Shown: in pieces, positions 1 through 5,842 of the stretch
Layout of the letters: every line of letters starts with the position of its first letter
Numbering within the stretch: the stretch's first letter is position 1
NCBI GenBank assembly: GCA_031258795.1
Contig: JAIRMI010000034.1
Coordinates: 1-10,245 of the forward strand
Reading direction: 5' to 3'
DNA from: Puniceicoccales bacterium
GTDB lineage: Bacteria > Verrucomicrobiota > Verrucomicrobiia > Opitutales > JAIRKQ01
DNA length: 10,245 bases
Made by a program: the position numbers and the translations under genes
The notes under the pieces: generated by a model
What the model saw: the letters and a program-made list of their open reading frames with translations, nothing else
What the model was told of the DNA's origin: nothing
Databases searched by the model: none

Positions 1-42
1 ACATGCAAACGGTTCCAAATTTAAGTACGAATGTTGTATACG

Positions 43-47
43 AAGGA
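43..47 (+). promoter_or_regulatory. Shine-Dalgarno site deciding the start at 54
   Basis: AAGGA lies six bases before ATG 54. It favours this start over the in-frame ATG at 3, whose upstream region is outside the window. Confidence 0.5.
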
Positions 48-53
48 CGACAA

Positions 54-515
54 ATGATATTTTGTCAAATTTGTGCCGGAGAGGATTTCGATCCGGATTT
101 AATTCTATGCAAGTGGCATCTCCCTATCTCCAAATTGCCTGAAGACCTAAGCGTATACGAGTTCGTCGAAACCTTGCGGGAGTTCGGATACAGAGAAATG
201 CAATGTGCGCATCCAGGTATCAACCTTGGGGTAATTTGCTATTTAAATGGGCAGGAGATTGGGGAATCTGAAAAGTTTTCTTCATTTAAAATTGGGCAAG
301 TTCCCCTAGCAGAACGGACTTGTGTTGTTTGCATATTCGATAGGGATTGTCCCCTCCTTAAGGAGCAGCTATCTGAGTTATTGATTGGCATCGATTTGGA
401 TTTTTTTTTAATGGCAAGGTTTGTCGACGCCATCTCTGATTCCTATCAATCCATTTGCAATCTTACAAAAGACATATTTCAAATGGAATACGTTGATTTA
501 GTGATACAAGATTAA
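54..515 (+). CDS. Hypothetical cysteine-rich protein
   Basis: I do not recognise this protein. From the ATG at 54 it has 153 residues, is acidic, and has no signal peptide or membrane segment. It contains nine cysteines, including two CxxC pairs (C4/C7 and C90/C93) and nearby C99, which could bind metal, although the second pair lies in a strand-like hydrophobic stretch. The C-terminal third looks helical (about 100-145). I chose ATG 54 because AAGGA at 43-47 sits six bases upstream, one of the few convincing Shine-Dalgarno sites in the window. An in-frame ATG at 3 would add 17 residues, and the frame may be open beyond the left edge, so a longer product cannot be excluded. It is followed by a terminator-like hairpin and is probably the last gene of its transcript. 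Confidence 0.6.
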   Translation: MIFCQICAGEDFDPDLILCKWHLPISKLPEDLSVYEFVETLREFGYREMQCAHPGINLGVICYLNGQEIGESEKFSSFKIGQVPLAERTCVVCIFDRDCPLLKEQLSELLIGIDLDFFLMARFVDAISDSYQSICNLTKDIFQMEYVDLVIQD

Positions 516-523
516 CCAATAAT

Positions 524-551
524 TTTCTCTTTCAATAAAAGAGAGATTTTT
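524..551 (+). terminator. Rho-independent terminator-like hairpin
   Basis: TCTCTTT (526-532) pairs perfectly with AAAGAGA (538-544) around a five-base loop. The stem can extend by a G-U and a T-A pair to 524/546 and is followed directly by five T (547-551). It lies nine bases after the stop codon of the upstream gene. The stem is AT-rich, so strength is uncertain. It also argues against a TTG start at 550 for the next gene, which would fall inside the T tract. Confidence 0.6.
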
Positions 552-609
552 GCTGAGTGTTTTGCAGATTTATGTTGCAGACAATGGAGATAGAGTTCAT
601 ATCTTAGCC

Positions 610-1470
610 GTGTCCATTAGCTTTGAAGTTCTTGGGAGCAGCAGTAGGGGAAATTGTTACTTACTTAGGACGGCGGAATCAAACATCCTCATCGATGCTG
701 GCTTTTCCAAGAAAGCCATTGTTTTTTTACTCGGGCAACGCGGTCTGTCGATTGATGACATTCATGGAATTTTTGTCACCCATGAGCACAACGACCATTG
801 CGCTGGAATCAAGGGGCTGAGCAAATTTAAAAGCATAATTTTCCTGGCAAATGAGAAAACTGCGAAAGCTGTAAACATTAAATTGGACAAGGATATAAAT
901 TGGACTTTGTTTGAGAACGAGCGTGGTTTTTCCTTTCGAGATTTGGAAGTAGTTGCCTTTCCTCTGCCCCACGACGCCGCCGATCCCGTTGGCTATACTT
1001 TCTCTTTGCGGAACTGTTCCGACGGGCCATTTTTCAGCAAAATATGCATAATGACGGACTTAGGCTACGTTCCGCACGGTTTGGCGCAGTACACAAACGA
1101 TGTCGATTGGCTGGTTATCGAAGCGAACCACGATCTGCAGCTTTTAGAATTCGACCCGAAGCGCCCAATCTACATAAAAAATCGCATCCGTGGCAAGTTT
1201 GGGCACCTGTCAAACGATGCGGCATTGTCCTTCATTTCCCAAAATTACTCAACTAGATGGAAAAAAATCACCTTCGTTCACCTGAGCAGCGACTGCAACA
1301 ATCCCGAGATCGTGCATAGGATGACGCAAAAGTGTAAGCTCCTGAGAAATTTGGAATTTGAGGTGGCGGACCCTCTCCCAATTAGGTGCGGTCAAGAAAC
1401 CTGTAATCAAAAATCAACGTTGATAACCGCTCCAACCGGGGCATGGTCTGAACCTTTTACATCGGTGTAA
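610..1470 (+). CDS. WalJ/YycJ-type MBL-fold metallo-hydrolase
   Basis: A cytoplasmic metallo-beta-lactamase-fold protein of the YycJ/WalJ type; family members are dinuclear-metal hydrolases or nucleases linked to DNA repair and envelope homeostasis. Numbered from GTG 610 (286 residues), it has the N-terminal VLGSSSRGNCYLL strand typical of the family, the metal motif HEHNDH (H58, H60, D62, H63), and candidate further ligands H121, D150 and H224. The family motifs RIRGKFGHLSND (about 192-203) and VHLSSDCNNPE (223-233) are also present. I preferred GTG 610 because homology begins there. TTG 550 would add 20 residues but lies in the upstream terminator. No clear Shine-Dalgarno is seen. The C-terminus runs about 25-30 residues past the usual family end, and the last 21 codons are antisense to the 3' end of the ExoIII gene. 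Confidence 0.88.
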   Translation: MSISFEVLGSSSRGNCYLLRTAESNILIDAGFSKKAIVFLLGQRGLSIDDIHGIFVTHEHNDHCAGIKGLSKFKSIIFLANEKTAKAVNIKLDKDINWTLFENERGFSFRDLEVVAFPLPHDAADPVGYTFSLRNCSDGPFFSKICIMTDLGYVPHGLAQYTNDVDWLVIEANHDLQLLEFDPKRPIYIKNRIRGKFGHLSNDAALSFISQNYSTRWKKITFVHLSSDCNNPEIVHRMTQKCKLLRNLEFEVADPLPIRCGQETCNQKSTLITAPTGAWSEPFTSV

Positions 1471-2180
1471 ATTTTTGCCTTCGCGATGCTTTGGCGTAGC
1501 GCTTCGCTGACGAGCACATAGTCAATTCTCCAACCCACATTTCTTTCGCGCGCATTTGCACGGTATGACCACCAGCTATACTGCTCTTTTTCGTGGGGAT
1601 ATTGGTGGCGAAACGTATCAATAAATCCGCCGGCCAAAATATTCAAAAACCCTTGCCGTTCCTCGTCTGTAAACCCGGCATTGAAATGATTTCGCGCCGG
1701 ATTAGCCAAATCTATTTCTTGATGAGCGACATTTAAATCTCCGCACACAATTGTCGGTTTTTTTTTGGCCAAATTTTGTATAAATGTAACAAACTTCCCA
1801 TCCCACACCTGGGAACGAAATTGTAATCGCCCCAGCTCCGCACCGGAGTTTGGCGTATAAACATTAACAACGAAGAATCGACCATATTCCAACAAAATTA
1901 CCCTGCCCTCGTGCCGTTCGGTTTTCCACTCAATTTCAACGTCCGTCGAAAGTGATAGCGGCTCGTATTTTGTAAAAATTGCCGTTCCAGCGTAGCCAGG
2001 TCGCTCGGCTGAATTAAAGATTTTAATGTATTCGGGGAGAGAAATTTCCGGAATTTGGCTCGCAGCCACCTTGATTTCCTGCAGGCAAATTATATCCGGA
2101 TTTAATTGTTTGACGCTCTCCTCCAAACCCTTGGATAAAGCTGAACGCAAGCCGTTCACATTCCAAGAAACAATATTCAT
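1407..2180 (-). CDS. xth: Exodeoxyribonuclease III (ExoA/XthA family)
   Basis: An AP endonuclease and 3'-5' exonuclease of base-excision repair, from the EEP (endonuclease/exonuclease/phosphatase) fold family. From ATG 2180 it has 257 residues, the normal family length. Visible active-site residues are N7 (SWNVNGLR), E35 (CLQEIK, metal), Y108 (VNVYTPNSG), D148 and N150 (GDLNVAH), D220 (WRIDY) and the final D245-H246 (GSDHAPV). I chose ATG 2180 because homologues start at MNIVSWNVNG. An in-frame ATG at 2198 would add MEIIWP. The only purine-rich stretch upstream, GGAG, is about 12 bases from 2180, which is a little far. The gene is transcribed towards the WalJ-type gene and their coding ends overlap by 64 bp. 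Confidence 0.96.
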   Translation of the reverse strand: MNIVSWNVNGLRSALSKGLEESVKQLNPDIICLQEIKVAASQIPEISLPEYIKIFNSAERPGYAGTAIFTKYEPLSLSTDVEIEWKTERHEGRVILLEYGRFFVVNVYTPNSGAELGRLQFRSQVWDGKFVTFIQNLAKKKPTIVCGDLNVAHQEIDLANPARNHFNAGFTDEERQGFLNILAGGFIDTFRHQYPHEKEQYSWWSYRANARERNVGWRIDYVLVSEALRQSIAKAKIYTDVKGSDHAPVGAVINVDF

Positions 2181-2375
2181 AGGCCAAATAATCTCCATCC
2201 GCAGAAGATATTCAACAAAATCTTACCATCGCAGCTTCCCAACTACCCAATGAACAAACTTGAGTAACGTATATAATGCAAAAAGCAATTCCTGAGAGAT
2301 GTGAAGTGAATAATAGGTGACAATCTGTAAAAAAGTAAAAAAATTTCATATGCTGGCTGCACATTGCTATCTTGT
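2181..2375. other. AT-rich intergenic stretch upstream of the ExoIII gene
   Basis: No gene is visible here. It must contain the ExoIII promoter on the minus strand unless transcription starts further right, but I find no -35/-10 pair with acceptable spacing. A TATAAT at 2272-2277 on the plus strand has no suitable -35 and no gene downstream. A run of A/T around 2329-2346 marks the edge with the transposase remnant. Confidence 0.5.
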
Positions 2376-2397
2376 TTAACCTACACGTTCCCTCGGA

Positions 2398-2515
2398 TTC
2401 TTCCCGGCCACAAAGCCAATCACCTTTTTCCCCTTTGCTGATTTGGCATTTCGCCTGTACAGACGGCGATCGATTCCACTCTCATCCACATAGGCTATGT
2501 CTTCCTTTTTGTAGA
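2398..2515. repeat. Direct repeat, copy B (transposase core)
   Basis: A 118-bp unit repeated at 2672-2789, offset 274 bp. By hand alignment there are ten mismatches and no gaps (about 91% identity), and all ten are transitions. It encodes the YVDESGID-to-VAGK segment of the IS630 transposase. In this copy the arginine codon CGA is intact (plus-strand G at 2453), where copy A has TGA. Confidence 0.9.
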
Positions 2516-2671
2516 CGGACATTGCCCTCTCATACTCCTCACGTTTCTCCTCGTCCCGTTCTTTACTCCACCCAGGCATTGAAGACTTCTCCATCGGTAG
2601 TGCAATTGTAAATACATTCGGCAATGGTCTCACCGTCGACATACCCGGCGCCGATGTTCGTCCTCTGAAAT

Positions 2672-2789
2672 TTCTTCCCGGCCACAAAGCCAATCACCTT
2701 TTTCCCCTTTGCTGATCTGGCATTTCACCTGTGCAAGTGGCGATCGATTCCACTCTCATCTACGTAAACTATGTCTTCCTTTTTGTAGA
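2672..2789. repeat. Direct repeat, copy A (transposase core)
   Basis: Partner of the 118-bp unit at 2398-2515, in the same orientation. It differs by ten transitions, one of which (plus-strand A at 2727) turns an arginine codon into TGA. Its right end is where a 16-bp inversion interrupts the similarity; beyond that, weaker similarity to copy B resumes. Confidence 0.9.
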
Positions 2790-2811
2790 GGGCAATGTCC
2801 GTGTACAAAAA
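2780..2811. repeat. 8-bp inverted repeat flanking an inverted 16-bp segment
   Basis: Arms TTTTTGTA (2780-2787) and TACAAAAA (2804-2811) are perfect inverted repeats around a 16-base spacer (2788-2803). The spacer matches copy B of the transposase at 15 of 16 bases only when flipped. Flipping it back restores the codons RAMSVYKKED in frame with YVDESGID, as in copy B. This indicates a small inversion between the two arms. Confidence 0.75.
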
Positions 2812-2891
2812 TCCTTCACCTCTTCCCTTCTCTCCGATGCTATTCATTATGCCTTTCTGGAGTAAGATGACTATATTGCGTTTATGCTACG

Positions 2892-3290
2892 CTATTCCTG
2901 TAACATCTCGCGTATGATGTGAGTGGTCGTTAGAAACACACAAAGCTGATTTATGAACATATCAGCGGAGAAATCGTTAATTTTTGCGGAAAAAGACAGG
3001 ATAAAATAGTTAGAATTTTTATCAACAGATATGACAGATCCGGCCGTTGCAATTTGAAACAGGTTGGCCTCCAATGCTCGGCGTAAAACTGTTACATCAT
3101 TCGATGCGGCTATGAGTGGTGAGTACAAGTAAAACATACCTTTGTCTTCCAGTAGTTCCAGGGTGCATTCTATGCCATCTTTATAAAAAAACTTACATTT
3201 GTTATGCTCGTCTATGGTAAAATTTTCGCCCTTTTGCTCATTGAGAGCCTTTAGCCATGCATTAACATCACCCTTAGTATCCGTTGTCAT
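2892..3290 (-). CDS. CesT-like type III secretion chaperone
   Basis: A small acidic protein (132 residues from ATG 3290) with the sequence plan of CesT/SycE class I chaperones, which bind one or a few type III effectors in the cytoplasm and hold them ready for export. Visible features are an N-terminal helix (DVNAWLKALNEQKG, 8-21), strands around KCKFFYKDGIECTLELLE (31-48) and MFYLYSPL (52-59), then the diagnostic LRRALEANLFQIATAGSVIS (69-88), the ILSFSAKIN strand (97-105) and a C-terminal helix ending IIREML (125-130). An in-frame GTG at 3296 would add two residues. The ATG lies inside the end of holB, overlapping it by 17 bp, so translation is probably coupled. No secretion apparatus or effector gene is in the window. 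The YbjN fold is a related alternative. Recognition is by pattern, not by search. Confidence 0.72.
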   Translation of the reverse strand: MTTDTKGDVNAWLKALNEQKGENFTIDEHNKCKFFYKDGIECTLELLEDKGMFYLYSPLIAASNDVTVLRRALEANLFQIATAGSVISVDKNSNYFILSFSAKINDFSADMFINQLCVFLTTTHIIREMLQE

Positions 3291-4161
3291 ATTCACAACT
3301 TTTGTTTAAATTTCTTTCGAAGAAACGTGTCAGTAGGATAAAACATGTTTCCAGATAAGCAATAATATTACAGTTTATTGAGAGAAAACATTTATTTTTT
3401 TCGAAAATTTTTATACCATTGTGCAATTTGAGGACAATCCGTTGGTTCCCTTTAAACACTTCAGCCGTCTTTTGTTCCAGGCAAGCGACTAAAACTTTCA
3501 GTAACTCAGGCTTTGCCATACCCATTTCATCGGCCATTGCATCAAAATTTTCCTCGATACAGCTCAAGATTTTGTACATCTCTATAATTGCTAGGTTAAA
3601 GCTTGTTTTGGCATTGAGTGAATTTAGCCAGGACTCGTACATGTTTGCTATTTTTTCCAGAGCGGAAGAAGAATAATGTTTTTCGGAATGCAGCTTAAAA
3701 ACAATGCAGCGACTTAAAATTGTCGGCAAAAGATCATACTTATTAACAGTGGACAGAAAAATTGTGGTATCAGCCGGCGGTTCCTCGAGTGTCATAAGGA
3801 ACGAATTTGCCGCATACTTGTTCATGGATTCGGCGTGTTGCACATAGGCTACCTTATTCTGCCCAACTTTCGGTGAAGATTGGATGTTTGTTATCAGTGA
3901 TCTGATATCGTCGGCTACGATTTGCGAGCTTGTGGCATTGGGACCTACCGTGAAAAAATCCATATGGTTTCGGCAATCGTCGCAGTTTAACAGCTTGTTG
4001 GCGAGATAATTGACAACACCATCTGCGCTCTCCGGGTCGTTGGACAGCAGCAAAATTGCCTGGGGCAAGTGACCTTCGTCATAAAGCCTATACAGAGCTT
4101 TAAAGGCTCGTTGTTCTTCGATGTTACATGAACCTTGCTCGGTACTCTCGCCGGATTTCAT
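3274..4161 (-). CDS. holB: DNA polymerase III delta-prime-like clamp loader subunit
   Basis: A clamp-loader subunit that, with delta and DnaX, opens the beta clamp during replication. From ATG 4161 it has 295 residues. The AAA+ core is clear: AILLLSNDPESADGVVNYLA (35-54) occupies the place of the Walker A loop but lacks GxxxxGK[ST], as in catalytically silent delta-prime subunits. The zinc module is reduced to one C-x2-C (C60, C63) followed by HMDFF. Then come VAYVQHAESMNKYAANSFLMTLEEPP (104-129) and the SRC motif (150-152). The C-terminal collar region is poorly conserved. An ATG at 4191 is in frame but would extend the tmk overlap from 38 to 68 bp and adds no homologous sequence. It lies between tmk and the CesT-like gene and overlaps both. 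Confidence 0.88.
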   Translation of the reverse strand: MKSGESTEQGSCNIEEQRAFKALYRLYDEGHLPQAILLLSNDPESADGVVNYLANKLLNCDDCRNHMDFFTVGPNATSSQIVADDIRSLITNIQSSPKVGQNKVAYVQHAESMNKYAANSFLMTLEEPPADTTIFLSTVNKYDLLPTILSRCIVFKLHSEKHYSSSALEKIANMYESWLNSLNAKTSFNLAIIEMYKILSCIEENFDAMADEMGMAKPELLKVLVACLEQKTAEVFKGNQRIVLKLHNGIKIFEKNKCFLSINCNIIAYLETCFILLTRFFERNLNKSCEYDNGY

Positions 4162-4744
4162 TCTGAATATCACTAACGCTTTGATCACCATTGACGACTA
4201 AAAATCTGCGATCACCTTTGGCTATCGACAGATAACCATTCCGTACATCATTGAAAAACGATAGGTTTTCCTTCTCGATGCGGTCAATCTGTCCTCTACG
4301 CCCAAGTACTCTTCTGACACTCTCTTCCGAGGTTATATCGACGATGATCGTTAGATCGGGCATGAGATTATTCGTGGCAAATTTGTTTAAGAATGCAACG
4401 TCAGAAGTTGGAACTTTACGTGCCGCTCCCTGGTAAACGGTCGAGGAGTCGGAAAATCTGTCACATAAAACATCATCGCCGCGCGTGAGGGCTGGTACTA
4501 TTTTTTTCTCCATGTGCTGGGCGCGGCTCGCTTCGAACAGTAATAGCTCCGCTTTTGCCGAAAAATGCCCATCCAAGCATTTGTCCTTCAAGAGAGTTCT
4601 GATCCGTTCCCCCAATTCGGTACCACCGGGTTCGCGGGTCATGAGAACACGTTTGCCAATGGAAACTAGCCATTCACCTAGAAGCTGTATTTGCGTACTT
4701 TTACCGCAACCCTCTATTCCTTCGAATGTTATGAAGTTTCCCAT
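4124..4744 (-). CDS. tmk: Thymidylate kinase
   Basis: Phosphorylates dTMP to dTDP with ATP in the cytoplasm, an essential step towards dTTP. At 206 residues it has the usual length. Motifs in order are the P-loop GIEGCGKST (9-17), TREPGG (36-41, TMP binding), CDRFSDSS (94-101, the DR[YF] motif), YQG (104-106), an arginine-rich LID (RRVLGRRG, 144-151) and DRIEKE (154-159). The start codon follows the kinase stop with no gap (TGA then ATG), which suggests translational coupling. The tmk-holB pairing is common in bacteria and supports both calls. Confidence 0.97.
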   Translation of the reverse strand: MGNFITFEGIEGCGKSTQIQLLGEWLVSIGKRVLMTREPGGTELGERIRTLLKDKCLDGHFSAKAELLLFEASRAQHMEKKIVPALTRGDDVLCDRFSDSSTVYQGAARKVPTSDVAFLNKFATNNLMPDLTIIVDITSEESVRRVLGRRGQIDRIEKENLSFFNDVRNGYLSIAKGDRRFLVVNGDQSVSDIQNEIRREYRARFM

Positions 4745-5764
4745 TCAAACCAGTCTCATTCGCTGTATCTGTATTGCGTTCGGCGGAGCAGCATTTTCGA
4801 CGTAATACTTGGCTGCCGCACTCCCGGAATGCAGAGCCGCAGCCAAGTCAGATGCCTTGGTGTATTCGCTCAAGAATCCGCCATTAAAGTGGTCTCCTGC
4901 CCCCGTAGAAATTTTTGGATGTTGGGAAAAATATCCCTCAGCAAAAGAAAGGTTGCCATCATAACCTGCCGACATGGTGTTTGCATGCACAAAGCAAGCA
5001 CTTATGCCAATGCTTTCCAGTATCATTTTGGCTGCGATGCCCATACTTTCCAGCTTCTCAACTACCGAGCCATTTTTCCCAAGCGCAGACAGTACATGGC
5101 CAGCTTCTTTTAAATTAACACCGAGAATTACCGGTCCAAGTGCGTTAAATTTTCCCATTATGGCACAAATGGATCTAATATCCGCCTCCGTGCGCTTTGC
5201 CGGATCAGCGAGATCGAAGAAAAAAGTTTTTCCGCTTCCTATCTCGCTCAGGACAAATTCTAAAATGCCGTTTAAATTTGTGAGCATCGTCCAATTTACG
5301 AAGCAAGCAAGGTCGCAAGAACGCAGAACTTCGGAGAATTTTTGCCTACCGACACGTTTCAAAATACAGGCCAAATCAACTTTAGCCACGCCGTGCATTT
5401 CGCCGAAAATGATCTTCCCATCGCCAAATTCCAGAGACTGTGTTTTGCCTGGTTGCCCAACTGCTATTGCTCCGTTATCTCTAGAAAATTGGCTGAAAAT
5501 TTCGTGCTCTATCGTGCCGATGTAGGTCGTGTTAAAGTCGAGTTTTCGCAATGCTTCGCTCAGAAGAGGACCATTGCCGCCAAATTTTTTGCACACGGTC
5601 TTAAGTTCAACGTTTGTACTTTTCCCATTCGCATCCAAAACGCGCTGCCCAAAGTCACCTATAGAATTTATGTAGATTTCATTGTTGCCATCGCGATAGT
5701 CTATGGCATGAAGGATCGTGTCGATGAAGCCGTCAAATCCGATAAATGCCTGTTTCTTTTTCAT
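4745..5764 (-). CDS. PfkB-family (ribokinase-like) carbohydrate kinase
   Basis: An ATP-dependent sugar or nucleoside kinase of the ribokinase/PfkB fold, 339 residues, cytoplasmic. Visible motifs are DGFID at 11-15 (substrate-side loop near the N-terminus), GGNGP (62-66, the family glycine motif 1), DLADPAKR (184-191), N217-x-x-E220 (GVNLKEA, magnesium/phosphate site) and the C-terminal signature STGAGDHFNGGF (286-297) with catalytic base D291. The substrate cannot be told from the sequence. FGGNGP and the unusually long N-terminal half resemble uncharacterised 'carbohydrate kinase' entries more than ribokinase or fructokinase. ATG 5764 has no Shine-Dalgarno. It follows the permease gene by 78 bp, the largest gap in the minus-strand string, and abuts tmk with no spacing. 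Confidence 0.88.
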   Translation of the reverse strand: MKKKQAFIGFDGFIDTILHAIDYRDGNNEIYINSIGDFGQRVLDANGKSTNVELKTVCKKFGGNGPLLSEALRKLDFNTTYIGTIEHEIFSQFSRDNGAIAVGQPGKTQSLEFGDGKIIFGEMHGVAKVDLACILKRVGRQKFSEVLRSCDLACFVNWTMLTNLNGILEFVLSEIGSGKTFFFDLADPAKRTEADIRSICAIMGKFNALGPVILGVNLKEAGHVLSALGKNGSVVEKLESMGIAAKMILESIGISACFVHANTMSAGYDGNLSFAEGYFSQHPKISTGAGDHFNGGFLSEYTKASDLAAALHSGSAAAKYYVENAAPPNAIQIQRMRLV

Positions 5765-5778
5765 TGAAAGTGGAAAGG

Positions 5779-5806
5779 ATTTAACGTGAGCTCACCAAAA
5801 AGTAAA
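5779..5806 (-). promoter_or_regulatory. Possible internal promoter with palindromic spacer
   Basis: On the minus strand, TTTACT (5806-5801) and TTAAAT (5784-5779) each match the sigma-70 consensus at four of six bases, 16 bases apart. The spacer holds the perfect 10-bp palindrome GTGAGCTCAC (5786-5795), a position typical of repressor operators. Initiation here would leave a leader of only a few bases before ATG 5764. The match is weak and could be chance. Confidence 0.22.
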
Positions 5807-5842
5807 TCTTAAAAATTCGCCATGGGACTGTTTTAGAGAGCT

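Larger units (their letters stand above)
2376..2870 (-). pseudogene. Decayed IS630-family transposase, two tandem fragments
   Basis: Reading the minus strand, two pieces of the DDE catalytic region of an IS630/Tc1-type transposase follow each other. The first (about 2870-2563) encodes YKKEDIVYVDESGIDRHLHR, an in-frame TGA (2727-2725), then NARSAKGKKVIGFVAGKK, QRTNIGAGYVDGETIAE and TTDGEVFNAWVE before TAA at 2565-2563. The second (about 2572-2376), in another frame, encodes KERDEEKREEYERAMS, YKKEDIAYVDESGIDRRLYR and KGKKVIGFVAGK, then ends at TAA 2378-2376. YVDESGID carries the first catalytic Asp in the IS630 context; the downstream catalytic acids are not preserved. No intact reading frame, N-terminal helix-turn-helix or terminal inverted repeats are visible. 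It cannot make an active transposase and lies directly downstream of the chaperone gene. Confidence 0.8.

Noticed and set aside
550..609. Longer WalJ-type protein starting at TTG 550
   Set aside because: The TTG lies in the T tract of the terminator-like hairpin, and the extra 20 residues have no family counterpart; homology begins just after GTG 610.
2272..2277. Consensus TATAAT on the plus strand
   Set aside because: No -35 at suitable distance (a TTGAGT is only six bases away) and no gene follows on that strand.
2372..2611. Plus-strand ORF of 79 residues across the same region
   Set aside because: It is antisense to the transposase remnant, with no coding signs of its own.
2376..2693. 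A 105-residue minus-strand ORF as a real gene
   Set aside because: It joins an out-of-frame part of one transposase fragment to an in-frame part of the next; only its last 60 or so residues read as transposase.
4162..4191. Upstream ATG for holB at 4191
   Set aside because: It would enlarge the overlap with tmk to 68 bp, has no Shine-Dalgarno, and the added residues resemble nothing in delta-prime proteins.
4974..5525. Plus-strand ORF of 183 residues
   Set aside because: It lies wholly antisense to the PfkB kinase, whose motifs are conserved in its own frame; it is a shadow frame.
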